Both the position numbers and the translations under genes were made by a program. DNA of 64,000 nt from Takakia lepidozioides (lineage: Eukaryota; Streptophyta; Takakiopsida; Takakiales; Takakiaceae): the NCBI GenBank assembly GCA_030704615.1, contig CM060734.1, positions 16,058,001 to 16,122,000 of the forward strand, read 5' to 3'. Shown piece by piece: positions 34,301-45,680 of the stretch; position 1 is the stretch's first letter; each line of letters begins with the position of its first letter. Below the pieces are notes generated by a model, which saw nothing but the letters and a program-made list of their open reading frames with translations, was not told where the DNA came from and did not search any database.

Positions 34301-34955
34301 CATGTAACCGATTTAATTGCAACTTGCTGTAGTCCAGCCCGGCCAGCTCCGACCGGTGTCCCTCCAGGTGAAGCCCTCGAAGAATTTCAAGAATAGATCG
34401 AACTGCGGTGCTCGTGCTGGGAATATGACTCCCTCCTCCACTGACGTCCATTGAGGACTTGCCTGATCTCCAGGACGACCTCGGAACTTCCATGACCTCG
34501 TCTGCGTCGGACAGGTTGTGAACAACCCGGTTCTCGCTCGTCTTCATGGATGGGTTCGGCTCTGGATTTACTTCGTTGCGGACTTCTCTCTTTGAGGTAG
34601 CCACTCTCTGATTCGCGGATTGTTTCGTGGAAGGCGCCAGGATAGAAGGTGCATTTGGCGGGCAAATGAAGTCCCCAACAGCCCTGTATATGACGCTGTC
34701 CGATGGTGGAACTCGCCATTCCCTGCCATCGCCGAAATCATCGTGGAGCACAACAATACTCTCGACAACAAGGCCATTTGAGTCCTTCCTTTCCTCCTCC
34801 AAAAAAACCGACCCCGGTTTCAGGTGGTATCGAACGCACAGATATTTCTCCATCACCCGGCAGATGTCCCCTCTGCACGGAAATGAAGCTCTATGCTCGT
34901 GAGGAGGGCAGTACACTGTAGCGCTCGGGTTTTCCGCCATGGAAGATGTGCACAC
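31351..34955 (-). pseudogene. Mutator-like transposase with SWIM zinc finger
   Basis: Minus strand. N-terminal part 34,955-34,221, then GHPWCVTKITS and a CxxC...H zinc region (FKCAHCKEPPHC, PDLTRACIHVGSHCH), then the catalytic region 33,896-32,856: GPGSGVELVDRM, WVTMGAHVYDTHCRMLMTIA, FRGFMADNAQANWAAIRRVY, CGFHFLQSL. The Asp residues in HVYD and FMAD fit a MULE-type DDE fold. A GT-AG intron (32,770-32,855) joins ...DYMRE to EMCLDSD. The last exon (to 31,351) holds NMAESVHSSW and near its end CNCTDFSLMEAKKGSKYYPC then KHLYYIYL, a CxC...CxH SWIM finger. At least three frame changes between 34.25 and 33.8 kb break the gene. I recall very similar proteins in mosses and ferns. It would cut and move the element by binding its ends. 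Confidence 0.75.
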
Positions 34956-35009
34956 AAGACTGCCAGGATGGCGTGCGGGGAAGCTCCCTGGTAGAAGGAG
35001 GATGCAACG

Positions 35010-36391
35010 ATGGGAAGGAATGCGGTGCCGATTTGTCCGAGCGACGAAGCCTGATCCAAATCCAGGGAGCCAACTATCTCAAAAATCCACAGTCAGAGTG
35101 TTAATGAACCTTGTCTCCGGAATGCGGCCCCTGGTCTTTGCGCAATAACTGCCAACGGTATGCAGTCAGAAAGTGGGGGGCCGTCCGGATGATGTCGGCT
35201 GAAGGGGAGAAGCCGGCACCGTGCCGTCACATTACTACCCCCGAATGGAAATTCGGCACCCAATATCCAACAGGGGCCGCACGGATGAAGTCGTCTGGGG
35301 CAGAGATGCCGGCACCTGTCCGACAGAGAACATCCCCCGGATGGAAATTCAGCGCCGAATTTCCATTCGGATCCCCCCAAAGGAAGTCCTGTCGGGGGGT
35401 CAGGTCGAAAACTGGCTGACATAAAAACCTCCGCGGATGCAAAAACGGCGCCGAATTTCCAACAGAGGAAGCCCGGATGAAGTCGACTCGGGCGCAGAGG
35501 CCGGAGTGTGTGCGACAGAGAATATCCCCTGGATGGAGATTCGGCGCCGAATTTCCATCCGGGCCCCCAAAGGAAGTCGTGTCGGGGGGTCAGGCCGAAA
35601 ACTTGGACGGCATAAAAACATCCCCAGATGGAAAAACGGCGCCGAATTTCCATCCGGGGCGGTTCGGATGCAGTCGGGGAGGGGGGAGTGGCCTGCACTT
35701 GGCCGTCACATTTCAACCCCCGGACGGAAATTCGGCACCGAATATCGAACAGGGGACGCCCGGATGAAGTCGCCTCGGGCGCAGAGGCCGCCGAGTGTGC
35801 GACAGAGAACATCCCCTGGACGGAGATTCGGCGCCGAATTTCCATCCGGGCCCCCCCAAAGGAAGTCTTGTCGGGGGGTCAGACCGAAAACTGGCCGACA
35901 TAAAAACCTCCACAGATGGGAAAACGGCGCCGAATTTCAATTCGGGGCCGTTCCAATGCAGTCGGGGAGAAGGGAGAGGTCGGCACCTGGCCGTCATATT
36001 TTCAACCCCCGGGACGGAAATTCGGCACCGAATATCCAACAGAGCGGCGGAGAGGCGGCACCTCTCCGACAGAGACCATCCCCCGGATGGAAATTCGGCG
36101 CCGAATTTCCATCCAGCAGGTAAGTGGAATCCCGGATGGATGGAGATTCGGCGCCGAATTTCCATCCAGCAGGTAAGTGGAATCTCGGATGGATGGAGAT
36201 TCGGCGCCGAATTTCCATCCTGCAGGTAATTCGAATACCGGATGAATGGAAATTCGGCGCCGAATTTCCATCCAGCAGGTAAGTGGAATCCCGGATGGAT
36301 GGAGATTCGGCGCCGAATTTCAATCCTGCAGGTAATTCGAATACCGGATGAATGGAAATTCGGCGCCGAATTTCCATCCAGCAGGTAAGTC
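35010..36391. repeat. Array of ~15 GGCGCC palindromes, 5' side of the transposase
   Basis: Palindrome half-site GGAAATTCGG with a GGCGCC centre, near 35,245, 35,338, 35,440, 35,532, 35,628, 35,724, 35,818, 35,915, 36,013, 36,086, 36,142, 36,198, 36,249, 36,304 and 36,358. The period is ~95 bp up to 36,086 and ~55 bp after. Some centres are GGCACC, and some units have one arm replaced by AAAAACGGCG. A related degenerate unit (GGAATGCGGTGCCG) is near 35,019. The array runs into the N gap. The ORFs on both strands here are palindrome translations. Confidence 0.9.
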
Positions 36392-36891
36392 NNNNNNNNN
36401 NNNNNNNNNNNNNNNNNNNNNNNNNNNNNNNNNNNNNNNNNNNNNNNNNNNNNNNNNNNNNNNNNNNNNNNNNNNNNNNNNNNNNNNNNNNNNNNNNNNN
36501 NNNNNNNNNNNNNNNNNNNNNNNNNNNNNNNNNNNNNNNNNNNNNNNNNNNNNNNNNNNNNNNNNNNNNNNNNNNNNNNNNNNNNNNNNNNNNNNNNNNN
36601 NNNNNNNNNNNNNNNNNNNNNNNNNNNNNNNNNNNNNNNNNNNNNNNNNNNNNNNNNNNNNNNNNNNNNNNNNNNNNNNNNNNNNNNNNNNNNNNNNNNN
36701 NNNNNNNNNNNNNNNNNNNNNNNNNNNNNNNNNNNNNNNNNNNNNNNNNNNNNNNNNNNNNNNNNNNNNNNNNNNNNNNNNNNNNNNNNNNNNNNNNNNN
36801 NNNNNNNNNNNNNNNNNNNNNNNNNNNNNNNNNNNNNNNNNNNNNNNNNNNNNNNNNNNNNNNNNNNNNNNNNNNNNNNNNNNNNNNNNNN
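36392..36891. other. Assembly gap (500 N)
   Basis: Exactly 500 N, so probably a placeholder length. It starts inside the palindrome array, which is difficult to assemble. The far end of the Mutator-like element may be hidden here. Confidence 0.99.
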
Positions 36892-37560
36892 ACCTCCAAC
36901 ATCCAGCTGAGTCCTGACCTAATTTTCCCCTGCTCCCAACAATTTCCACTTCTTGCTTTTGCTTTCTTGCAAATCCTATGATTTGTGCTTTTGTCGTGGT
37001 TGTTTGCCGGGGGTCTTGCCATTTGTGCCGTCTCTAGTAATGGAGGACCTAAACTGTGAACCAATATTTTTCCGTCATCACTCTGGTTCTCCTCATCTCC
37101 ACTCTTCATTTCCCCTCCTCCTTTCCTCCTTTCCTCCCCTCCTAAATTCATGTTAGTCTTCTTCCTATTCACATGTCTTGTGCCCCCCCTCAAGGTTTAT
37201 GAATATTTCCATTTCCATCCACCTCCATCACAGCTTAAAAAAACAAGTTGTTTGATTTTCTCATTCTTCTTCTTTACTCTTTTCTCTTCTTCAACTGCTC
37301 TTTAACCAACTATCAACTCTGTATGCAATCATCAAGCTCGATGGTGGCCCACAATCTCCAGTACTACGGATCCCCCGTGGTAGCTCCATTAAAACATATT
37401 GTCCCTCCATCGTATCTCACAACAATTCCACGAAATTAGCTTGTAGCACCTCCGGCAAGTATCCCCCCCTTCAAATTCTTAATCAGAAATCAGAAAGCCT
37501 CCTCAGAAGACACCAAAACCGAAGGTGAAGGTGGCCTAAAAAACCTATTTTTTTTTTTCA
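36892..37560 (-). pseudogene. Highly decayed Ty3/gypsy gag N-terminal region
   Basis: On the minus strand this aligns by eye with the gag N-terminus of 21.3-21.8 kb. Shared landmarks on the plus strand are CATCAAGCTCGATGGTG, GTAGCTCCAT, TCCATCGTATC.CACAACAA and CTCAGAAGACACC. It is interrupted by many T-rich insertions and frameshifts, so it is an old copy. Confidence 0.55.
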
Positions 37561-40191
37561 TCTACTACCAACCACCCACCACCCAAATAACCACACCCAC
37601 ACCAACCATTTTTTCTTTCTTTTTCTCCATACCCAACCACCATCCAAAATACCGGCCAACCATCCACCAGCCGGTCCGGATTGTGAAAGAATTAAAATAT
37701 AATTTCAATACCAACCAGAACCAGCCGGTTCCATAGTATTGAAGAAAGAATTCTCTGATTTAAAAAAACACCCCCATTAACAAAACAAACACCAAACAAC
37801 CCAAAACCCGAAAACACCCGCCAGTTCTCAATAGTAGTATGATTTTTTATTAATTTGCGGACGGTATCAATAGGATGGGTATTCCAATCTAATACCCAAC
37901 CAAATACCAGACCAATGGTTAATCAACCCGGATATAAATAATTTAAACATAAACTTTTAAATAACACTAAATCATTAATCTGTCCTTAATTAAATTGAAT
38001 TTAGAAAAAGAACATAGTTGATTTCACAAAGAAATTAATTATTATGTTGCAAAATTCAGACTTTGCCTTACATAATTACGTTGCAGATTTTAGTAAGCAA
38101 AGTGAAGCAAGCTTAGTTAAAAGGATTGATTGCAACCCTCATAGGGGCTGGCCCGCCCTACATGTGCTAAGAAATGAATAATAGTGGCATGCCCTTGGGG
38201 CTGGACATGCCCTCCCTAACATGTGCACGCTCTTACCCTAACCCTTGACATCATGTGCACCCGCCCAATTTCCTATCCATACCATGGTATAGTCCATGTT
38301 TTTGCCCATAATACGGGTATTGCCTTAGCAATACCAACCGGTCCGGTAATCAACCATAGTATTGGAATTGCCAATACCAGCCGGTTCGGTTATTAACCAT
38401 AGTCAATACCAGCCAGGTCGGTTATTCAATACCCTGGTTGATACCCGGCCAGACCAGTCCAACACTGCTATTGACGCCTCAAATCAATCAAAAAATAAAA
38501 GTAGTCAGCAGCAACAAGAGGGGCATATGGCGATTGCATGCGGGGCCACATGGCATTTGCATGCAGTCCACAGAGATGATGTTCTAGAACCTTTTGGATG
38601 GGTGTTTGTATGAATGAACGGCAGAGAGAGAAGACAAGGTCGGGAGGGCAGCTGTATTGCAGCGTGAGGTTGCTTTGGGGATGTGATGTGCCCAACTGGT
38701 TTTGATGCTCCAATTCCTGTGGATATAAGCTGTACACCAGGTGGCACTTCACTGAATTTTATAAATCAATCCAATGTATAACGGTCTGCGGAATGCAGAG
38801 ATTTTGATTATGTGACTTTGGATGCAGAGATTCTGATTATGTGACTTTGTTTCACATCGATCTATGTCCGTTTGTATGCAAAATCACCTTTCAGTCTTGG
38901 TTGGTTGTGATAGCTTCTTGCTGTCAATACATCAGCTGTGATTGTTGGAAGATCATGAGGCATACATGACTGCAACAAAATGCAGCTGCTGGCTTGTCTA
39001 GAAGAATATTTTGTGATGCAACAGTTTCAAGAAAATCTATTCAATCCGCATTTGAGGAGCAAAATCTTGGTTATGATGAGACTTAGTATTTGGAAAGACT
39101 TCATGTCCCTCACTCTTCCTTTTCCCGGTTTCAATGGCATGCACCAACTCATGGGGTGACAACTTGCAGGCAGGATGTTCGGACATTACCCTATAACTGT
39201 CCCTAGAGAAAAAGTGCATCTAAGAAAATGTGAACTAAGATCCAAAATCATCACTACTATACTCAACAAATGGTCTCTGGCAGCAGCCAAATCACTGCTG
39301 GGATGATAAATCATCCAAATAAAGACGTGGAGCCAATAAAACAAAGCATGTGGATTTGGCTGCAGCTTGCCCTCCATTGTCACCAAAACATCTCCTTGCT
39401 TGAAATGCAACACCCGGCGAATTGGGCGTGGTTGGACAATTATAGGCAATAGTCTTGCCCATTGCCTCAAGTCACGGTCAGCTAGAACCACAAACCTTAC
39501 AAACAGAAGATGAAATAGTCAAATGCAAGATCATGTGCCATCATCCCATGGTTTGAACATGGGCATCTTTTGAATGTGAGAAAGTCTAACTTTTTGATAA
39601 TGACTCCACCTTTATTTGCAGCTATACACTTTACGGAAGCATACATACATGCCAGCAATGGACTTATTCGCCAAATGTTCTTTACAGGTTTACAGTGAGG
39701 TGCTCTGCCATGCTTGACACATCAAAGCATGTTTGCTTCATGCCTCATCCCTACCTTCATGGCCTTTCTTAAGATTATTTAGCTGTGGCCCTTTCGTTAC
39801 AGCACTACCCTGAACCCGCAACCCCCATGCAGCCCTCAGAATTAGAGAGGCATAGCATCAAAAAGTGCGTGGAGCGACAACCCATTATTAACTCACTGTT
39901 CCCTTCACTGCCATACATGCCCAACCACCATACATCCCCAATTAACCTAATCAAAAGGCATCCACAGGAAGCACTCGAACTCTATTTTGGATTCCGTCCC
40001 CACTGCATCTGCAACATCATGTATGACTCCTCAAACATATTCAACTGATCCACTTGAGGCACAGCAACAAGTCATGATGGAGGAGACTACCGTCACAAAC
40101 TCTTCCCTTTGGAGCTCTACCACCTTGAGCCACAAGTCAACTGTAACTTTACTGAGGCTTGCCTGCATATCAGCTAAGTCACACCTCGTAC
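37561..40191. other. Non-coding; short repeats; possible 3' part of the RHF2A-like gene
   Basis: No supported gene. 37,640-37,740 and 38,290-38,460 repeat the unit CCAGCCGGTTCGGTTATTAA or variants. Near 38,796-38,850 a 29-bp unit (ATGCAGAGATT.TGATTATG) is duplicated in tandem. Remaining downstream exons or the 3' UTR of the E3 ligase gene may lie between ~38.7 and 40.19 kb, but I could not place them. Confidence 0.4.
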
Positions 40192-42559
40192 CTTTGCAAG
40201 CACATCCTCGCATGCTTTCTCACTGGCAGGCTGCGGAGCAACCCTGCTGGAGCTGGCGGTCACACTCCCTGCATACACCGTTGGATCGATGCTACTTGTT
40301 GAACCACCTGAGCCTGATCTACTAGGGTCGGGAAGCGGAGGGTAACCCACCAAGGGCAGGTCGGAGGCTGACGGTGAGTCATGTTGTTTGTCAGCTGACT
40401 CGAGCGACATGCGTTCCAAGACACGCACCACGCCTGCACTTACTTCGCGGGCTTGTGCCCCCAAATCTGCCATGGTCCCATTCCGCATCCGTAACCTTTC
40501 TCTAAACCCTCTTGTGCTCTTGGTCAAGGACTCCTTGTACCTGGCATTAGTAGAACCGGCACCTCTGTTGTTAGGGTCTCCCCTCTGCATAGAGAACAAT
40601 CCAATATGGCTTGCACCAGGACACATGCTAGGGCTAAGAAACACACCTCGAGGATGCTGCAACTAAGCGAGATTTGAATAATTCTGAAAATGAGTGAAGC
40701 TCCGATGATGAAGTTCTGTGTTGGTTCTCTTCAGGCTCAAGGACTGCTCTCTGCCTGCTTCCCATACAGTCATAGCTTACCAGTGGTTAACAGTCAATGA
40801 CAGGAATCTGGAATCTGGAACGTAGTCACATGAGAGAAATGAAAGCAGCCCCCTTTTCACTAAAGACAATCCAGAGTGTCTTACAGGCTTCAAACAACAA
40901 TGCTAGTACAAGCTACCAAAAGGGAAACCTTTCTATCTCACAGATAGACAGGAACAGCATGACCTGAGAGAATAGGAATCGAGCGCGTTACTGTCACTGG
41001 CACCAACAGAGTGTGAGGTTAACGTGGCAGCGGGTGCCTCATTAGTCGAATGTGCTACCAGCGAAGGTGCAACGGGCATGCTGGTTGCTGGCGTCGATGC
41101 TGCACTTGCCTGGGTACTGGGCACCAACACAAAGAGTGGATGTCCCTGAGCAGTTGAGGAAGATCGGAAGCGAATTGGGTCCCGTCTGGCCAGCTGATGA
41201 GCTCTGCCGATGGCAGCAGCTGCAAGGTGCTGCATGATGCAGTCTTCATCCCCATAGGATGCAAACTGTATGTTCCCACAACAAGCCAGCTCCTATCTCA
41301 GTAATTTCTCTGATACCAGAACTACCCACAAAAGCACACGTGACAACTTGTTACTGACACGCACTTGTATGGTTGCAGTCTTACCCGGTGGAACTCGTAA
41401 TCCTCTATGGGGGATCTTTGGTATACGGAAGAAGCCTGGATCTTATTCCGTCGTGATGCGCGTTCATGCTCCACAGCAGTAAGCAGCTCTTGACTGATCC
41501 AGACCAAGAAATTGTTAGCAGCCTGATCTCAAGTGCTGCTTCTCCATGCCCAAACGAAGTGTCTGTTTTATACAGTATAGCTGCCCTAGAGGACACTACA
41601 GTCACAATACCTGTCAGGATCCTTTAAGCTGAGGGGCTGCCAGCACATGGGACATTCTTTGCTCCTCTGCGACCTGGTAACCACAATGCCACATTTCCAT
41701 CAACACCTGGAATAAGATGTCATCAACCAACCATGATTGAGATGAAGTGCTTCCGCTTTCTAAGAGCAGAAGCAAAGCTAGTGAAATATCCAACCGAGAA
41801 AGTCACACTCATCACATGGAATGTATACAAACTACTTCTGGGAAAAAATAAAATTAGACGAGAATTACTGGAGATTAGCACACTGAGCACAGCAGCAGAA
41901 TGTGAATTACCACTCCAAGATGCATTGCAAGTGGTATTCATGCTTGCAAGTTGTGACCTGCTTCCACCAGACCGTCAGTAAGGAGCCTCCCCAACCTCAG
42001 ATAACCATAACCACCTCTAAACTACCCCATAAGTTCCCCAGCTCCAGGACAAGTAAGAGACACCACCGTTTAGTTGATAAAAAGGTTAACTTCTGACCCA
42101 CATCTATGTTCCCGACGACCTCGAGGAAGTGCAAAGCCTAGTCTGGAACTCACCCAACATCATCACAACGGCATTGACATAATCACCTACAAGAGCAACA
42201 AAATACTTCCTTCAGATGCCAAGCGAAGGGCCCCTCTACAACATCTGAGGTTGAAATCGGAGGGCTCTCCTAAACTCTGGCGTGTGAAGCCAGATGTTGA
42301 CTTCAAAAGAGGAGCTGGTCTCCTGATTGAGATCACATATTGGATCACAATTCATTCAAAGACCCTCTTCGATTGCTGAAGTCACAAGGAAATAACAGAG
42401 AAAGCAAGGACGAGAGGCGCGGCCTACAGCAGCAGGGTCATCGTCACAGAAGGACTCCAGACAGATACTGCAGGCATCGTCACACGCATCCTGCGCACCA
42501 CCCTCCACAAAAGCTACTGCCGATGTCATCGACCCTCCCACTTCATCGCTCGTCATCAA
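40192..42559 (-). CDS. RING-type E3 ubiquitin ligase, RHF2A-like
   Basis: Minus-strand exons: 42,559-42,428, 41,957-41,911, 41,673-41,611, 41,493-41,385, 41,265-40,964 and 40,582-40,192. All junctions are GT-AG and in phase. Exons 1-3 assemble a complete RING: CSICLESFCDDDP, then CKHEYHLQCILEW, then SQRSKECPMCWQPLSLKDP. Exon 4 gives SQELLTAVEHERASRRNK. Exon 5 gives QHLAAAAIGRAHQLARRD and a Ser/Thr/Ala-rich stretch. Exon 6 gives ARYKESLTKSTRGFRERLR, then TMADLGAQAREVSAGVVRVL. These blocks and their order match plant RHF2A-type ligases, which act in gametogenesis and cell-cycle control by ubiquitinating inhibitors in the known Arabidopsis case. Three in-frame ATGs compete for the start (42,559, 42,556, 42,529). 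The reading after 40,192 (donor GTACGAGG) was not traced, so the 3' end is open. Confidence 0.85.
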
Positions 42560-43119
42560 GGAACCCCCGCCTCAGCTTGGCGTGCAATTCCTCGCCCCGC
42601 CCAACCTCCCAATTCCCAACTCTCGCCAGCAATTCAACCACAACCCACTGATCTAACGCCCAATTCCGATGCAGCGTCTGCCTCTCTCTCCGCCTCCTCT
42701 CTCTGTCCCCTGCTCCTCTGAGAACGTCGTCTCTCTGCAACCACACTGCACGCGCGCACAGTCCCTGTGCGTTGGGGATGGAGCAATTCTACGCGGACCC
42801 CCGCCCTCACCGGCCTGCCCGGTCACCTCCGTCCGCCCCAACTGATTTTCTCTCTGAACCCGCCCTCAATCATCCACGCTTCATCCATCCACCTGGGCCT
42901 CCAAAGACGAAGATTGGTGCGAACGTTATGGGATATATGATCCACTCGTCCCTCGTTCGTTAAGGATTTTTGAGGCAGATTATGCCATTTTAGAGGCAAA
43001 TTAAATAGCAGAATGCGCCGGCGGCGCATAATGAGTCAGCATAACTCGTCAGTTTGACTTTATTAGGATCCGCAGCCTCTGATTGGCTCTAGGGGCCCAT
43101 AATCTGCCCCAACACTCCT
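42560..43119 (-). promoter_or_regulatory. Upstream region of the RHF2A-like gene
   Basis: CT-rich sequence (42,690-42,740 is TCTCTC-rich on the plus strand) immediately 5' of the gene's first ATG, consistent with a 5' UTR/promoter. No TATA box that I would commit to. No other gene seen. Confidence 0.3.
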
Positions 43120-43500
43120 TAACGCTCAGGAATGGGGGCGCCGCGAATCTGCGGGCTCGCCCCTGGCTCGCCAGGCAGCTTACCCGCAGATTCGCCAGCG
43201 GCGCGCCCATTCCCTAATACGTTACCATCCGGGGCTGCATATTCTGCAGGTTTAGGGCTGAATTATGTGGCAGTATCGGCCTTCCAAACCTCACTGCCGA
43301 TTCAGCAACGTGATCTGACCTGGACGGCAGATTCTGCACGTAAACGTATACGGATACGTATGTGCATAGTATATGCAGCCCCGTATGGTAACGCCAGGGA
43401 GCGGGCCCTGGTCTGCCCTCCGGGCTCGCCCTTAGGGCTCGCCCTTAGGGCCTCGCGGGGAGGCCAGAATCGGCAGACCACGGCCCGCTCCCTAGTTACA
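43120..43500. repeat. GC-rich foldback repeats
   Basis: GGGGGCGCCGCGAATCTGCG (from ~43,134) faces CGCAGATTCGCCAGCGGCGC (from ~43,183) in inverted orientation. Further on, GGGAGCGGGCCCTGGTCTGC (~43,397) faces GCAGACCACGGCCCGCTCCC (~43,472). CTCGCCCTTAGGG is repeated near 43,430. It can form two stem-loops. No gene. Confidence 0.6.
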
Positions 43501-44169
43501 TTAGTCCCTCCACACCCAATTATTCCCGTCATGCTCTCCCTTCAATTGGACGCTTCCTTTTCTTTTTCTTTTTTCTCTTCTTAAACTTTTAAGGAAAGAG
43601 GGACGGTGGCCTCATTTAAACGTAAAGAACTGCCCAGAATTTTCCTATATGATTCAAGGTCCCTCCCTGACAGGAATATGCCTCGAAATACTCCGGCTCA
43701 AATTAGAGGAACATTCTGCAGATTGGATGAAAATTCTGAGCCGTTCTTCACGTTCGGGAATGCTTGCGGGCAGGGGCCTTCCCCTACACTTTATAGCAGA
43801 GGACAAAATAGCTCGCAAAATACATAGGAAGAGTCTGGTGGAAAAAATAACCACCAATGGGGCCGTAGAGGCTTATTATGGGGAAACCACCCCGTAACAT
43901 AGATACTAATCCATCAGGCTTCTTTTCTTTGTCAGCCCTGCAAATCCATCAATTATTTTTACTTAAACTACAATTTTTGTTTTTTCTTTAAACAACATGG
44001 GACAGAGGCCCTGATAACTTTTATTAATAAGATAAAAAGAGGATACAAATAACCAAAAAATAACCTTGCAGGGAAGCCATGAGACCAACAAGGAGGCACT
44101 GCTCAGTAACCAGAGTTCAAGAGGCAGATTCTGTCAGAAAAACTAAGGGAGAACAAGAAGGTAAGCCTA
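43501..44169. other. No recognised gene
   Basis: Short plus-strand frames (43,606-43,897) have no family I recognise. AT-rich to 44,169. Confidence 0.3.
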
Positions 44170-44432
44170 TCACTTTTTCTTGGAAGGCTTGACAGAAAGA
44201 TGAATTCTAGATCTAGTCTTTTTGAAGCTGCGCTGATGGCGCCAAATAACCTTCTGCTCTTCACCTTCAGCAGGGGAGAATCTCACACTATTGGAGCTCC
44301 AAGCCTGCCGGGAGGGTGTTGCTCCACGTAACTCGAAGCTCGGCAACTCTGGTGCAGAAGAAGCCTCCATTTCCCCAAGTTGCGTCAAAGCTAGTAAGTG
44401 ACAGCTGTCGTTTGTCTTCTGACCATCTGTGA
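44170..44432 (-). pseudogene. Possible detached terminal exon
   Basis: On the minus strand, after an acceptor-like TTTTCACAG, an open frame runs DGQKTNDSCHLLALTQLGEM, SSAPELPSFELRGATPSRQ, then EGEEQKVIWRHQRSFKKT and ends in a lysine-rich PSKKK tail and stop. It looks like the last exon of a basic protein. Upstream DNA from ~44,488 is retroelement, so the rest of the gene is gone. Family unknown. Confidence 0.25.
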
Positions 44433-44489
44433 AAAGTTACGCATAAAACCTCCCACCCTTTCCGAGCTTTAGACTGTAAGTCTAATGGA

Positions 44490-45680
44490 TGCTGGATTGA
44501 TGACCAGCAGACCATAGGACTGCTTGCGGTGGATGCAGGTGCAGGTGCAGGTTTATGTTACGAACCTAGTAGTCTAAGCCATAAGCCGCAACAAGTTCTC
44601 TACCCGGTTACCTTGTAGAAAGGGGGATTAGAGACAGGTTTACAATAGGTGTGGTTGTGAGATTTCATCACGGAGGTGCCACCAGTTGCTGAAGGGAGTG
44701 CCGGTACGAGCATTAGCGATACTAGTGGGTACACGAGATGAGATGTGCGGTTTAGGCCACCTTCACCTTCTGTGTCTTCTAAGGAGGATTTTGATTCAGA
44801 CTCTGAGGGATCCACGCTACAGATGCAAGCTATTTCCGTGCCATTGTTGTGGGATATGATGGAGGAGATGTATGGAGCTACCAAGGGGCCTCGTAGGTAG
44901 TTTGGAGCTGTGGGCACCATCAAGCTTGATGATTTTATACAAGAGTTTAATAGTTGGTACGATTTGCAGCAGATGCGCAATCCACAACTGTTTACGCTTT
45001 TTATGGCGTGGAAGGGGCTAATCCAGCACCTTGAGGGGCCGCCCATGGACGACTACCATGAATTTAGACAGGGAAATGAGGTGGAGATTGAGGAGTGACG
45101 ACAATATTGGTCACCTGACTATGTCTCCATCACTAGAGGCACAGTGGCAAGATCCACGGCAACCACGGCAGTAGCTACACCAGCGGCTTCTGCAAGCAGC
45201 AGTAGAACAAGTGGGTCAGGATCAGCTGGGACATCCACTGCAGCTCCTGCCATTGCACCAACACTTGTACCTGCTTTCAACCCGATTGTGGAGTTCTTCC
45301 AAGAGTTGAGAAGGAACTACCAGGGGGTGAGAACAGAGAAGTTGCGGAGCTTGCAAGAGTTTCGTCGAAAGCCTACTGAGAGTTTGAGGGAAACTTACAC
45401 TCGCATGAGGCGCTTGATAAGTGTAACCCAAGGGGTTACGGAAGCTCAGGCAGTCCAATTCTGGTATGGGATATTGGATAAAGAGCTGAGGAGAAGGGTG
45501 CGGGATGCAACTCTCCTACAAGTGGCCCAATCCACCTTAGCAAATGTGTTTTTGCTGGCAGAGCAGATAAAGCTCAATATGGTGGAGAAGCGGGTGGTTA
45601 TGGTGGGGTTTGACAAGGAGATACAACGAAGTGAGGCTCTTAGCCAACAACAACCAACTCCCCAACGTGCTCAAAAGCTT
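44490..45680 (+). pseudogene. Ty3/gypsy gag (plus-strand element), cut at AAGCTT
   Basis: Leader with TTATGTTACGAACCTAGTAG, then gag N-terminus with stops (VPLLWDMMEEMYGATKGPRR; TIKLDDFIQEFNSWYDLQQM; PMDDYHEFRQGNEVEIEE), then the core ORF from 45,144 (VVE-like PIVEFFQELRRNYQG, SLRETYTRMRRLISVTQGV, AQAVQFWYGILDKELRRRVR). It reads ...TPQRAQ and then, at the AAGCTT at 45,675-45,680, switches in frame into RNase H. The missing gag remainder (from LTQQGAQMKPREG) sits on the minus strand at 50,456, also directly at an AAGCTT. Confidence 0.85.

Noticed and set aside
35093-36390. Long ORFs on both strands (up to ~250 codons) through the palindrome array
   Set aside because: They are translations of the repeat (recurring EIRRRIS / KFGAEFPS), present in mirror form on both strands.
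35994-37193. 399-codon ORF spanning the gap
   Set aside because: Most of it is N, and its ends are repeat and decayed gag.
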